Shown here: positions 50,619-58,463 of the stretch, piece after piece
Layout: every line of letters begins with the position of its first letter
Position numbering within the stretch: position 1 is the stretch's first letter
DNA from: Kocuria dechangensis
GTDB taxonomy: Bacteria > Actinomycetota > Actinomycetes > Actinomycetales > Micrococcaceae
Assembly: GCF_014636775.1 (NCBI RefSeq)
Contig: NZ_BMEQ01000018.1
Span: 25,036 to 89,035, forward strand
Direction: 5' to 3'
Length of the DNA: 64,000 bases
Translations under genes and position numbers: made by a program
Notes under the pieces: generated by a model
What the model saw: the letters and a program-made list of their open reading frames with translations, nothing else
Database searches by the model: none
Told to the model about the DNA's origin: nothing

Positions 50619-50929
50619 GGCTGTTCCTGCTTCTGTCCGGGGGGAGGTCTGTCTCGAGGAGTTGGGGAGCTCGGGGGATTTCTGGGGGGGGGGGGGGGGG
50701 GGGGGAGCATGCGAAGACGATCGCCGACTCTGCATGTACTGGAGCAAACTTATGTCCAGGGGCCGTCTCCCGGGGAACGGTGTGGGTCATTGCCGGGAAC
50801 GGCGGCGGGTCGCTCCGCAGGTGACGCGATGACCGGCGTCCACTTCGTCCCCCCGGAGGGGTACGCCGCCCAGGGCGCCGGACGTCCAGCGCCTTTGCGT
50901 TCCCGCTGTGCCTCTACCAGTCTGGTCCC
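50619..50929. promoter_or_regulatory. 311-base divergent region holding a G22 tract
   Basis: It lies between the CAP-SLH gene (-) and the SRPBCC gene (+). It contains several G runs and one uninterrupted tract of 22 G at 50684-50705. On the - strand a CATAAG-like sequence near 50745-50750 could be a -10 element for the CAP-SLH gene, placing the tract in its leader. No other gene is evident. Confidence 0.5.
50684..50705 (+). repeat. Homopolymer tract of 22 G
   Basis: Twenty-two consecutive G, 66 to 87 bases upstream of the ATG at 50618 (read as C22 on the coding strand). It is by far the longest homopolymer seen in the window. Such tracts are prone to slipped-strand length change and also to sequencing error. 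Confidence 0.9.
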
Positions 50930-51454
50930 ATGAGTGAATTCGAGACGACCGACGAATCCGGCCCCACCGACGTCCGCGTCACCACGGTGATCGACGCGCC
51001 CGCCAGGGCGATCTACGAGCTGCTGGCCGATCCCGCCCGGCACGCCGACTTCGACGGCTCCGGGATGGTCCGGGCCGCCGAGGGCACCGAGCCCCTCACC
51101 GAGGAGGGGCAGCGGTTTGTGATGGAGATGCTGTGGACGGACGGCGAGCGCGAGTACCGGGTGGAGAACTTCGTGACCCGCCTGAAGCCCGAGCGCGCCC
51201 TGGAGTGGCTGGTGGCCGACTACGGGCAGCCGCCGCAGGGCTGGCGGTGGGGCTGGACGCTGGACCCGCAGGTAGACGGCTCCACGGCCGTGACCAACTA
51301 CTGCGACTGGGGTTCGATCACCGACCCCGAGGTGCTGGCGAAGAAGAACTTCCCGGTGGTCGGCGCCGAGCAGGTCGCCGCGACGCTGCGCCGGCTCGAG
51401 CAGCTGGTGCAGCAGGAGCCGGCCGGGAGCGTGCCGGCCCCGGAAGGCCGCTGA
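50930..51454 (+). CDS. SRPBCC (START-like) family protein
   Basis: A 174-aa protein. VRVTTVIDAPARAIYELLADPARHADFD is the usual opening of the SRPBCC/polyketide cyclase-like fold: a strand, then a helix with the I-Y-x-L-L-A-D-P-x-R-H segment. Later strands (REYRVENFVTRL, GWRWGWTLDP) line a hydrophobic ligand pocket. Length fits the family. It may bind or modify a hydrophobic molecule, but no catalytic residues are evident. It stands alone between a divergent SLH gene and the PaaK-like gene. Confidence 0.8.
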   Translation: MSEFETTDESGPTDVRVTTVIDAPARAIYELLADPARHADFDGSGMVRAAEGTEPLTEEGQRFVMEMLWTDGEREYRVENFVTRLKPERALEWLVADYGQPPQGWRWGWTLDPQVDGSTAVTNYCDWGSITDPEVLAKKNFPVVGAEQVAATLRRLEQLVQQEPAGSVPAPEGR

Positions 51455-51513
51455 CCCGCGGCTCCCCGGCCGTCACGTTCCCGGCGGGTCTGTCCTGTGG
51501 GAGGAGCGGTTCC

Positions 51514-51526
51514 TAGAGTCGTGCCA
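51514..51526 (+). promoter_or_regulatory. Leaderless promoter candidate for the PaaK-like gene
   Basis: TAGAGT (51514-51519) fits the actinobacterial -10 pattern TANNNT and is followed by exactly six bases before ATG 51526. Transcription would therefore start at or next to the start codon, giving a leaderless mRNA. Confidence 0.45.
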
Positions 51527-52935
51527 TGGGGAGACGACGCGGGTCCGCAGGAGCTGACCGGGCCGACAGTGCGGCCTGGGTGTGGTGGGACGCCCTCCGC
51601 GCCCGCCGCCAGGGCCCCGAAGCGATCCGGCTGCGGCAGCAGGAGCGGCTGGCGGAGCTCGTGGCCTTCGCCCGGGAGCACTCCGCCTACTACCGGCGGC
51701 TCTACCAGGACCTGCCCGAGCGCGTCGACGACGTCACGTCGTTGCCGGTGACGGACAAGCGCGAGCTGATGGCTCACTTCGACGAGGTGGTCACGGACCC
51801 GGCGGTGACCCTGGAGGCGGTCCAGGCGTTCGTGGCGGATCCGGCCCGGATCGGGGAGCGGTTCACGGGGAAGTACCTGGTGGCCACGACCGGCGGGACC
51901 ACCGGCCGGCGGGGGATCTTCGTCCTGGACGACCGGAACTGGACGGTCGCTTCGGGCCTGATGAGCATCATGGGCAGGACGTGGCTGTCCTGGCGCGACC
52001 TGGCGCGGATGGTGGCCCGCGGGGCGCGGTTCGCCGCGCTGATCGCCACCGGCGGCCACTTCCTCGCCGTGGCCACCAGCACCCGCGAGAAGCGGGAGAA
52101 GCCCCGGCGCCACCGGATGCTCGGGCTGTTCTCGGTCCACGAGCCGCTGCCGGATCTGGTGGCCCGGCTGAACAGCTTCGACCCGGCCTACATGCTCGGG
52201 TACGCCAGCGTCCTGCGCCTGCTCGCCGGGGAGCAGGAGGCCGGGCGGCTGCACCTGCGGCCTGTGCTGGTGGTCAGCACCGCCGAGGGCCTGCCGGCGG
52301 ACGACCGCTCCCGCATGGAGCGGGCGTTCGGAGCCGTGGTGCGGGAGGTCTACGGGTGCACCGAGACCGGCTACGCCGCGTACAGCTGCGCCCGGGGCTG
52401 GCTGCACCTGCTGGACGACTGGGTGATCGTGGAAGCCGTCGACGCCGACCACCGGCCCGTGCCACCGGGGACGGAGTCCCACACGGTGCTGATGACGAAC
52501 CTGGCCAACCGGGTGCAGCCGATCATCCGCTACGACGTGGGCGACCGCGTCCTGGTCCGGCCCGGTCCGTGCGAGTGCGGGGACCCGGCCCCGGCGATCC
52601 GGGTGCAGGGGCGGGCCTCGGACGTGCTCACGTTCCCCGCCGCCGACGGTCAGGGCCGGGTGACGGTGCCGCCGCTGGCGCTGGGCACCGTCGTCGACCG
52701 CACCCCCGGGGTGGAGCTGTTCCAGGTCGTGCAGACCGCCCCCGCGGTGCTGCGGGTGCGGCTGCTCGCGGCGACCGGGTCCGACCCGGAGCAGGTGTGG
52801 GGCGCCGTGCTCACGGGGATGACCGGACTGCTCACCGGCCTGGGCCTGGCCCACGTCACCGTCGAACGGGCCGCGGAGGGCCCGGAGCAGACCGCCGGCG
52901 GCAAGTACCGCACCGTCGTCCCACTGCCGGTCTAG
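51526..52935 (+). CDS. PaaK-like adenylate-forming ligase
   Basis: A 469-aa protein of the phenylacetate-CoA ligase/coenzyme F390 synthetase branch of the AMP-binding superfamily. It has HSAYYRRLYQDLPE near the N-terminus, the nucleotide-binding loop ATTGGTTGRRG, YGCTETGYAA as the A5-type motif, and RYDVGDRVLV. It probably activates a carboxylic acid with ATP to an acyl-adenylate. The C-terminal part is shorter than in canonical PaaK. The stop overlaps by three bases that of the convergent small gene. Substrate unknown. Confidence 0.8.
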   Translation: MGRRRGSAGADRADSAAWVWWDALRARRQGPEAIRLRQQERLAELVAFAREHSAYYRRLYQDLPERVDDVTSLPVTDKRELMAHFDEVVTDPAVTLEAVQAFVADPARIGERFTGKYLVATTGGTTGRRGIFVLDDRNWTVASGLMSIMGRTWLSWRDLARMVARGARFAALIATGGHFLAVATSTREKREKPRRHRMLGLFSVHEPLPDLVARLNSFDPAYMLGYASVLRLLAGEQEAGRLHLRPVLVVSTAEGLPADDRSRMERAFGAVVREVYGCTETGYAAYSCARGWLHLLDDWVIVEAVDADHRPVPPGTESHTVLMTNLANRVQPIIRYDVGDRVLVRPGPCECGDPAPAIRVQGRASDVLTFPAADGQGRVTVPPLALGTVVDRTPGVELFQVVQTAPAVLRVRLLAATGSDPEQVWGAVLTGMTGLLTGLGLAHVTVERAAEGPEQTAGGKYRTVVPLPV

Positions 52936-53171
52936 GACTTCGTCCAGGCCGGTCCCGGGGTCTTCGACAGGCTTGCGGCCACGGCCACGGCTGCCACCGT
53001 CTGCGCCACACCGAGGGCTCGGGTCAGTCCCGGGCGCTCCTTGAACCACGCCATGGCCGGCGCCCACGGCCCGAACTCCCACCGGGAGTAGTGCTCCACC
53101 GGGAACAGAGCGGTGAGCACCCCGTCACCGATCTCGAGCATGGCCAGCGTCTCCACGATCCGGACGTCCAT
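52932..53171 (-). CDS. Small hypothetical membrane-associated protein
   Basis: A 79-aa protein starting MDVRIVETLAMLEIGDG, with a hydrophobic C-terminal helix (LGVAQTVAAVAVAASL). ATG 53171 is preferred because AGAGGAAG lies just upstream; an in-frame ATG 22 codons earlier has no such support. No family recognised. The middle (YSRWEFGPWAPAMAWF) is Trp-rich. It could lie at the membrane surface. Function unknown. Confidence 0.6.
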   Translation of the reverse strand: MDVRIVETLAMLEIGDGVLTALFPVEHYSRWEFGPWAPAMAWFKERPGLTRALGVAQTVAAVAVAASLSKTPGPAWTKS

Positions 53172-53456
53172 GGGAACTTCCTCTCGACCGGGGCGGATCC
53201 CTGCTGATCGGCCCGCTGCGGACAGTCTGCGGTCCATGACGAGCGGTCCCCAGAGCCTGCGCGAAGATGACGGTCATCCCCGGGGTGCTTGCTGGCAGCC
53301 GGACACGGCGAGGATCATGGGAGCTCATCACCGTCGCGGTGAGCTGTTCCTCGACGAAAAGGGTCCTGGCTTGGCCACGTGCGCGCTGCCCCTCCGCGGG
53401 CGGGGCCGGTCGGCTCCGCCCGTGCCCGGTGCCGCGCCCGGACCAGGAGCAGTCCG

Positions 53457-54401
53457 GTGAGCGAGGTTCTCCACACCGAGCTGACGGCCACCGAGCCGGA
53501 GGCCGTGACCCTGCTGTTCGAGACCCTCGGTGTGCGGTTCTCCTTCGGCCCGTCCGGCACCGGCTTCTCCTATCGGGAGTCCCGCGCCGGCGACGAGCAC
53601 CTGACCGTGGCCCGGCTCAGCCTGGGCGGGGACTTCTCCACCTGGGGCGACACCTCGATCTTCGGCGTCGTCGACGTGCAGGGGTCCCGCTACGACTGGC
53701 AGACGGCCCAGGAGACCGGCACGGTCGGCAGCCCGGTCCTGTTCCGCCCGCACCACCCGGCTCTGGTCGTGGCCGGAGCCCTCCGGTCAACCAACATCTA
53801 TCTCACCGCGCACCTGCTGCAGGAGGTCGCCGACACCGTCTACGGCACCGAGGACATCCCGGTGGCCTTCGACTCCTCCCACCCGGCCAGTGCGGCGCTG
53901 GGCCGCTACTGGTCCTCCCTGGCCCGGCTGGCCGCCGACACGGTGGACTCCGGTGCCTTCGAGGCGCCCCTGGTGCGGGCAGAGCTCACCCGGCACCTGG
54001 CCGTGGCGATGCTCGAGTGCTTCCCGCTGACCGGCGACCGCGAACTGCGCTCGCTGTCCATGGCCGCCCAGACCCGCCGCTACCGCATCGCCCAGCAGTT
54101 CTTCGACGACCACGCCCACGAGCCGATCACGGTCGAGGACGCCGCCCGTGCGGCCAACACCACCACCCGCGCCCTGGCCCAGGCCTTCCGCGCCAACCAC
54201 CCCTTGGGGCTCACCCCCGACCAGTACCTGCGCCGGGCGCGGCTGGCCGGGGCCCACGCCGACCTCGTCGCGGCCGACCCCACGGCCGGGGACACCGTCG
54301 CGGCCATCGCCGCCCGGTGGGGCTTCGCCCAGCCCGGGCGCTTCGCCCGTCACTACCGCGCCGCCTACGGAGCTCCCCCCAGCAGGACCCTCCGCCGGTG
54401 A
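53457..54401 (+). CDS. AraC-family transcriptional regulator
   Basis: A 314-aa protein. An N-terminal ligand-binding region of about 200 residues is followed by a double helix-turn-helix of the AraC/XylS type at about 215-314 (QQFFDDHAHEPITVEDAA; AFRANHPLGLTPDQYLRRAR; AARWGFAQPGRFARHYRAAY). GTG 53457 is chosen because AGGAG (53445-53449) lies seven bases upstream. The end overlaps a small following frame by GTGA. Targets and inducer unknown; nearby genes give no clear hint. Confidence 0.85.
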   Translation: MSEVLHTELTATEPEAVTLLFETLGVRFSFGPSGTGFSYRESRAGDEHLTVARLSLGGDFSTWGDTSIFGVVDVQGSRYDWQTAQETGTVGSPVLFRPHHPALVVAGALRSTNIYLTAHLLQEVADTVYGTEDIPVAFDSSHPASAALGRYWSSLARLAADTVDSGAFEAPLVRAELTRHLAVAMLECFPLTGDRELRSLSMAAQTRRYRIAQQFFDDHAHEPITVEDAARAANTTTRALAQAFRANHPLGLTPDQYLRRARLAGAHADLVAADPTAGDTVAAIAARWGFAQPGRFARHYRAAYGAPPSRTLRR

Positions 54402-54628
54402 CGGACGACCCCGCCCCCGCAGCGGGTGTGCGGATGCTCTTCGTCGTTGCGCGGAGGCTCTTGATCTTCGCCGGACCGGCGTCGGCCTGGGTGCTCGGAC
54501 CGATCATCGGGACGGCGTCCCTCCTCGGCGCCCGGCTGGAGTCCTCCCATGCCCGGGCCATGGACGCCGGCCGCGGGAGGCCGCCGGCGGCTGTCGGGGG
54601 CGTGCCTCTGGCGGCGACGGGCGTCTGA
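54398..54628 (+). CDS. Possible small membrane protein
   Basis: A 76-codon frame starting GTGA-coupled to the AraC regulator gene. It has one hydrophobic stretch (RLLIFAGPASAWVLGPIIG) that could span the membrane and an Ala/Gly-rich tail. No family recognised. The exact overlap with the upstream stop supports it, but composition alone could produce such a frame. Confidence 0.35.
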   Translation: MTDDPAPAAGVRMLFVVARRLLIFAGPASAWVLGPIIGTASLLGARLESSHARAMDAGRGRPPAAVGGVPLAATGV

Positions 54629-54721
54629 GCCGGACACGGATCACGGACCTGCTTCTGATCCGGTCAGAAGCGTTGGTTCCCTGCTGGGCCGGTGCCTGTT
54701 GTCGGATGGCGGATCTGCTCC

Positions 54722-55657
54722 TCAGGCCATTCCATGACCTTCACCCCCGATCCCGATTCCAGGATCGGGGACTCCTGGGGGATACCGCGGAGGAGTGCGC
54801 GCGGCACTGTGAACCCTCCATTGATCCGTCAGGGAGCACCGGGGCCGGCGCAGCCATCTGAGGAGTTTCAGGGGCCAGTACAGGGATCGGAGGATGATCG
54901 TGGCGGTGGAGGGGACGGGGCTGGTGACCTGGTGTGCGCTGTAGGTGCGCCGGTAGCGGCCGACGTAGTCACGGAACTGGGCGGGGGAGTCGTCCATGCG
55001 CCGGGCCGAGACCCCGGTGATCATGGCCGGGCGGTAGGCGATCGTCAGTCCGTGCTCGCGCAGGTGCAGGGACAGATCGATGTCCTCGTGCATCCGGTCG
55101 CGCTCGTCCCGGCAGACCTCGGAGCGGATCTGGTGCCAGGCTGTGCGGCGGATGGCCATGTTGGAGCCGTAGAGGAACGGGTGCCGGTCCGCGATCCGTT
55201 TCATCATCAGGTGCCGTCCGGCATGGTCCAGGGCCAGTCCCAGCCGGGGCAGCGGCAGGTCGTAGTAGAGCACCGGCCCGGTGACGGCGGCCAACTCCGG
55301 GTCCGTGAACGCGTCCTGGACCTGCTCGACCCAGTCTGGGGTGAGCACGGAGTCCGAGTCGATGCGACCCAGCACCTCGGCGTCGGCTGCATCGAGGCCG
55401 GCGTTGCGGGTGGGGACCAGTCCTTGCGCCGCGTTCTGCTCGATGAGGAGCAGGGGTGCCTCCGGGTGCTCGGCCTGGACCCGGGTTACCACGGCACGGG
55501 TGCCGTCCGTGGAGGCGTTGTCGACGACGATGATCTGCTCGGCGGGCACCGTCTGGCTCAGCACCGCCTCCAGGCAACGGCGGAGGACTGCTTCTTCGTT
55601 GTAGGCCGGGATCACCACGCCGACACCGGGTGGACCGGCGCGATGACGTGGGGGCAT
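54722..55657 (-). CDS. GT2 family glycosyltransferase
   Basis: A 311-aa protein. GVVIPAYNEEAVLRRCLEAV is the standard GT2 opening, followed by VVDNASTDGTRAVV, a DxD-type site in GRIDSDSVLTPDW and the catalytic-base segment MHEDIDLSLHLRE. It probably uses a nucleotide sugar to extend a glycan or lipid. It is separate from the main polysaccharide cluster. The last 20 codons are odd (Gly/Pro rich) and contain a 9-bp hairpin (54745-54753 with 54762-54770), so the natural end may have been altered. The - strand shows TACCAT six bases before the ATG, a leaderless pattern. Confidence 0.85.
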   Translation of the reverse strand: MPPRHRAGPPGVGVVIPAYNEEAVLRRCLEAVLSQTVPAEQIIVVDNASTDGTRAVVTRVQAEHPEAPLLLIEQNAAQGLVPTRNAGLDAADAEVLGRIDSDSVLTPDWVEQVQDAFTDPELAAVTGPVLYYDLPLPRLGLALDHAGRHLMMKRIADRHPFLYGSNMAIRRTAWHQIRSEVCRDERDRMHEDIDLSLHLREHGLTIAYRPAMITGVSARRMDDSPAQFRDYVGRYRRTYSAHQVTSPVPSTATIILRSLYWPLKLLRWLRRPRCSLTDQWRVHSAARTPPRYPPGVPDPGIGIGGEGHGMA

Positions 55658-55979
55658 GCCCCCATGGTATGGGACACCAGCCGCCGCTTTCGCGTTCTGT
55701 GGGCGTCTGAGCGGATGAGCCGGTCAATGTGTCGGCCGGCACGAGAGCTGTCCGTCCGGGCCAGGACATCGGGGCATCTCCTGCAGTGCCCGGGACGGGA
55801 ACGACGGGCAGGTGGGTGAGGTCGCGCAGCACGAAGACCGCAGCTCAAGCCGAAGGTCCTGGCAGTACTGTCCGTGATGCCGGCGGTGGTCGACGGGCTG
55901 CGTAATTCGCGGGGCCGGCAGGAGCGGCCCTCACCACTTGCGGTTGACGTTGCGTCACCTGAGAGGGTGGTTCTTGTCG
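55658..55979. promoter_or_regulatory. 322-base divergent gap with MerR-type operator
   Basis: GGGGGCATGCCCCC (55650-55663) overlaps the GT2 start. TACCAT on the - strand (55664-55669) is a -10 candidate for that gene. TTGACGTTGCGTCA at 55944-55957 fits the -35/operator arrangement seen before TipA/MerR-type genes and precedes the broken regulator. No gene is convincing in the middle part. Confidence 0.4.
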
Positions 55980-56411
55980 ATGGCGGACGGAGGAACGACG
56001 GAGTGGTCCATCCAGGAGGTCTCGAAGCTCAGCGGCACCACAGCCGTACGCTGCGCCACTACGGACAGATCGCCCTGTTGCCTCCCTCCCGCACCGGATC
56101 GGGTGGGGTGCGGTACTACGACGGGGACGCGCTGCTCCGGCTGCAGCGGATCCTGTTGCTGCGCCGGCTGGGGCTCTCCCTGGCGGTGATCGCCGATGTG
56201 CTCGACGGGGAGCAGGAGGTCACCGACGCCCTGCGCACCCATCTGGCCCTGCTCGAGCAGGAGCGGGACCGCGGGTCCGGCGAAGGAGTACGTGCTCGGC
56301 CTCGGCGAGATGTACGTGGCTGACCCTCGTTTCGCCGAGACCTACGGCTGCGAGCAGAAGGCGGGCTTCGTGCGCGATGCGCTGAAGGTCTACGCCGAAC
56401 ACCACCTGTGA
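55980..56411 (+). pseudogene. Broken MerR-family regulator with TipAS remnant
   Basis: Pieces of one regulator lie in three frames. Frame 1 reads EWSIQEVSKLSGTT (start of a MerR helix-turn-helix). Frame 2 continues SRTLRHYGQIALLPPSRTG, RYYDGDALLRLQRILLLRR and TDALRTHLALLEQERDR (rest of the DNA-binding domain and dimerisation helix). Frame 3 then reads LGEMYVADPRFAETYG and RDALKVYAEHHL, the very end of a TipAS drug-binding domain. About 100 residues expected between helix and TipAS end are missing. At least one frameshift plus an internal deletion have inactivated the gene. Sequencing error cannot explain the missing middle. Confidence 0.75.
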
Positions 56412-56796
56412 CGTCGTGGACGGCCCAGTGCGCATTCAGCAGGTCGGCGGTCAGCTCTCCCAGAGCCCCATCCTCACCTGACGGGACATGATTGCAGACC
56501 AGCTCATCGACGTGGCTGAGCGGGACGACCGGGCGGTTCATCAGAGCCTCCGTTGCCCCACCAGCAGCCAGATCGACGTCGGCATCGAGCACTCGGTGGC
56601 TGACGTCGGTGACCAGGCGGCGAGCTCTTTCCGGCCGGGTAGTCATCCGCGGATAACGGGCAGAACGTGATGCTGGGACGGTCACGTCCCGCTGCCGGAG
56701 GATCCCTCTCGGGACCCCGGCGGCGACCCGCCCGATGCCGAGTGGGACAGCCTCGGGACATCAGGCAGACGGCCCCGCGAATGTCAGGAGCACATC
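56412..56796. other. 385-base region without a convincing gene
   Basis: A - strand frame from about 56685 to 56412 reads like protein in part (LVTDVSHRVLDADVDLAAGG; RPVVPLSHVDELVCNHV) but matches nothing recognised and runs on into the broken regulator. It may be another gene remnant. AGGAG at 56786-56790 is the ribosome site of the next gene. Nothing else is evident. Confidence 0.3.
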
Positions 56797-57369
56797 ATGC
56801 GGCACCATCATCCTTCGGTCGCGTCGACCTCGGCCGCCCCTCCCTCAGCGATCTCCCGGCGTGGTCTTCTCACCTCCGGTACGGCACTGACCGCGCTGGC
56901 CGTCACCGGTGTCACCCCGTCGGGTGGCGCTGCTCCCGCCCATGCTGCTGTCGCCCCGGCGACGCAGGCCGTTGCCGGCGGCCTGGCGGACGCCAACCTG
57001 TTCGAGATCCTCGAACCGGTCCGCGTGGTCTACTCGCGCTCCAGCATCGCAGGGACACCGCTGGTCTCCTACGAAGACGCCGGACGGCAGCTCAGCTTCC
57101 GCGGTGAGGAGATCACGCGCGTCGGCGCCACGTGGGGGGAGCTGGTGACCGTCACGATCGAGCACCTCGCCGACGCCTTTATCCGCACCTTCACGCTCAT
57201 CGTGCCCACGGTCCGCGTGGCCCCCGGAGCGGAGGCCGAGTTCGAGACCCTCGGCATCGAAACCACCGACCGTTCCAGTGCCTTCGTCCTTCCCCCCGGG
57301 CCTTCAGGAGCACTGCAGAGCTACCGGATCCACCAGCTCCACGGGATGGCTCAGCACGTCACCTTCTGA
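56797..57369 (+). CDS. Tat-secreted hypothetical protein
   Basis: A 190-aa protein. A twin-arginine signal (AISRRGLLTSGTALTAL, RR at 21-22) is followed by an Ala-X-Ala site near residue 50. The mature part of about 135 residues is beta-rich (VRVVYSRSSIAGTPLVSYED, LVTVTIEHLADAFIRTFTLIV) and has no Cys or known motif. AGGAG lies six bases before the ATG. Use of the Tat route suggests export in folded form. No family recognised. Confidence 0.7.
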   Translation: MRHHHPSVASTSAAPPSAISRRGLLTSGTALTALAVTGVTPSGGAAPAHAAVAPATQAVAGGLADANLFEILEPVRVVYSRSSIAGTPLVSYEDAGRQLSFRGEEITRVGATWGELVTVTIEHLADAFIRTFTLIVPTVRVAPGAEAEFETLGIETTDRSSAFVLPPGPSGALQSYRIHQLHGMAQHVTF

Positions 57370-57641
57370 AGGGCCGGCGCCGGTGCCACTGTCACCCTGG
57401 CGCACCTGCTCAGGCCCAGCAGAACTGTTCCGGCCATCCCGCCACCATGGAGGGAGCCGTTCCAGCGCCCACGATCCGGAAGGGACGACCCCTGCGGCGA
57501 GGTCGTGCTCGCTGCCCGCTCGACCTTGGGCGTAACCTGCCCGGACGAACAGAACACGACCTCCCCCCAGCGCGGAGCACCGGGCCACCGGCAGGCGGTG
57601 ACCGGCACCTGAGCCATGGGGAGGGTAGGGAGTGAGCTCGG

Positions 57642-57986
57642 ATGTACGCACGGATCAGCACCTACGAGAGCGGTTATCCGGAGGACTACGACGCCGGGCT
57701 GGCCTCCCTGCGCGAGGAGGTCATGTCCCAGATCCAGGGGATGCCCGGATACCGCGGCGCCCTGAGCCTGATCGAGCGCAGCACCGGCCAGTCCGTCTCG
57801 ATCACCCTTTGGGATGACGAGGACGCTCTGGCGGCCACCCGCCAGGGCGCCGAGCGGATCCGGGAGAGCGCTGCGGCCACCTCGGGCTCGCGCGTGCTCA
57901 GCACGGTGGAGTACGAGGTCGGCTACGCCGACCTGCCCATCCCACCGGACCCGGCGGCCGGGCCGGAGAGCGCCTCGCCGTCATAG
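57642..57986 (+). CDS. ABM-domain-like (ferredoxin-like fold) protein
   Basis: A 114-aa protein with the small alpha/beta pattern of antibiotic biosynthesis monooxygenase-like proteins: YARISTYES strand, a helix, MPGYRGALSLIERSTGQSV, then ITLWDDEDALAATRQ and a final strand VLSTVEYEVGYAD. Such proteins are dimeric; some are oxygenases without cofactor, many are of unknown function. A GGGAG lies upstream of the ATG. Likely a single gene. Confidence 0.7.
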   Translation: MYARISTYESGYPEDYDAGLASLREEVMSQIQGMPGYRGALSLIERSTGQSVSITLWDDEDALAATRQGAERIRESAAATSGSRVLSTVEYEVGYADLPIPPDPAAGPESASPS

Positions 57987-58043
57987 GGGAGACCGGTGCC
58001 GGGCGCACCCTGCGGGGCCATGGCGTAGCCGGGGTGCCGGGAG

Positions 58044-58049
58044 TAGGGT
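58044..58049 (+). promoter_or_regulatory. Possible -10 element of the AhpD-like gene
   Basis: TAGGGT fits TANNNT and lies 34 bases before the ATG at 58083, with AAAGGA as ribosome site in between. The -35 region is not clear. Confidence 0.3.
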
Positions 58050-58082
58050 CGGGGCCACTGAGGACAGAGAAAGGACCCAGTC

Positions 58083-58415
58083 ATGGCAGAGCACTACCAC
58101 TCTCCCGAGGACCTGAAACGGCTGGCCGAGTACAAGGAACTGGCCGGCCCCGAGTTCCAGGCCTTCGTCACGTTCGACGGGACGGTCGGCCGCGACGGCG
58201 GGGCGATCGACCGCCTGAACCGGGAACTGATCGCGGTGGGCGTGGCCATCTCCTCCCAGTGCCCGTACTGCGTCCAGGTCCACGTGACCAATGCCAAGAA
58301 GGCAGGGGCGACCAAGGCGCAGATCGCCGAGGCCTCCATGGTCGCCGCCGCCCTGGGCGCTGGAGCCGCCGTCACCCACGGCACCATGGCCTTCAAGATC
58401 TTCGACGACGTCTGA
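58083..58415 (+). CDS. Carboxymuconolactone decarboxylase (AhpD-like) family protein
   Basis: A 110-aa protein. SSQCPYCVQVHVTNA holds the CxxC pair (Cys60, Cys63) and His67, the E-x-C-x-x-C-x-x-x-H redox arrangement of AhpD-like proteins. The rest is helical and Ala-rich (AEASMVAAALGAGAAVTHG). It probably acts as a small thiol peroxidase-type or hydroperoxide-reducing protein in the cytoplasm. GAAAGGA gives a good ribosome site. Stands alone, with a hairpin before the convergent gene. Confidence 0.88.
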   Translation: MAEHYHSPEDLKRLAEYKELAGPEFQAFVTFDGTVGRDGGAIDRLNRELIAVGVAISSQCPYCVQVHVTNAKKAGATKAQIAEASMVAAALGAGAAVTHGTMAFKIFDDV

Positions 58416-58440
58416 GCCGCCCCGTCCTCACGCAGAGGTG

Positions 58441-58455
58441 CCGGGCAGCGCCCGG
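58441..58455. terminator. Short hairpin between convergent genes
   Basis: CCGGGC (58441-58446) and GCCCGG (58450-58455) with loop AGC lie between the stops of the AhpD-like gene and the following - strand gene. Six base pairs only, no T run. Confidence 0.4.
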
Positions 58456-58463
58456 GAGACCGG

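Noticed and set aside
50619..50747. 43-codon N-terminal extension of the CAP-SLH gene through the C22 tract (Pro run)
   Set aside because: The paralogue starts at the signal peptide, a ribosome site precedes ATG 50618, and an extension would bury the signal. Kept only as a phase-variation idea.
54745..54770. Hairpin near the GT2 gene end as its terminator
   Set aside because: It lies inside the last codons of the frame and no T run follows on the - strand. It is mentioned with the gene only.
56116..56685. 189-codon - strand frame across the broken regulator
   Set aside because: Half of it is the antisense of the MerR/TipA remnant; the rest matches nothing I recognise, so it is only noted as a possible remnant.
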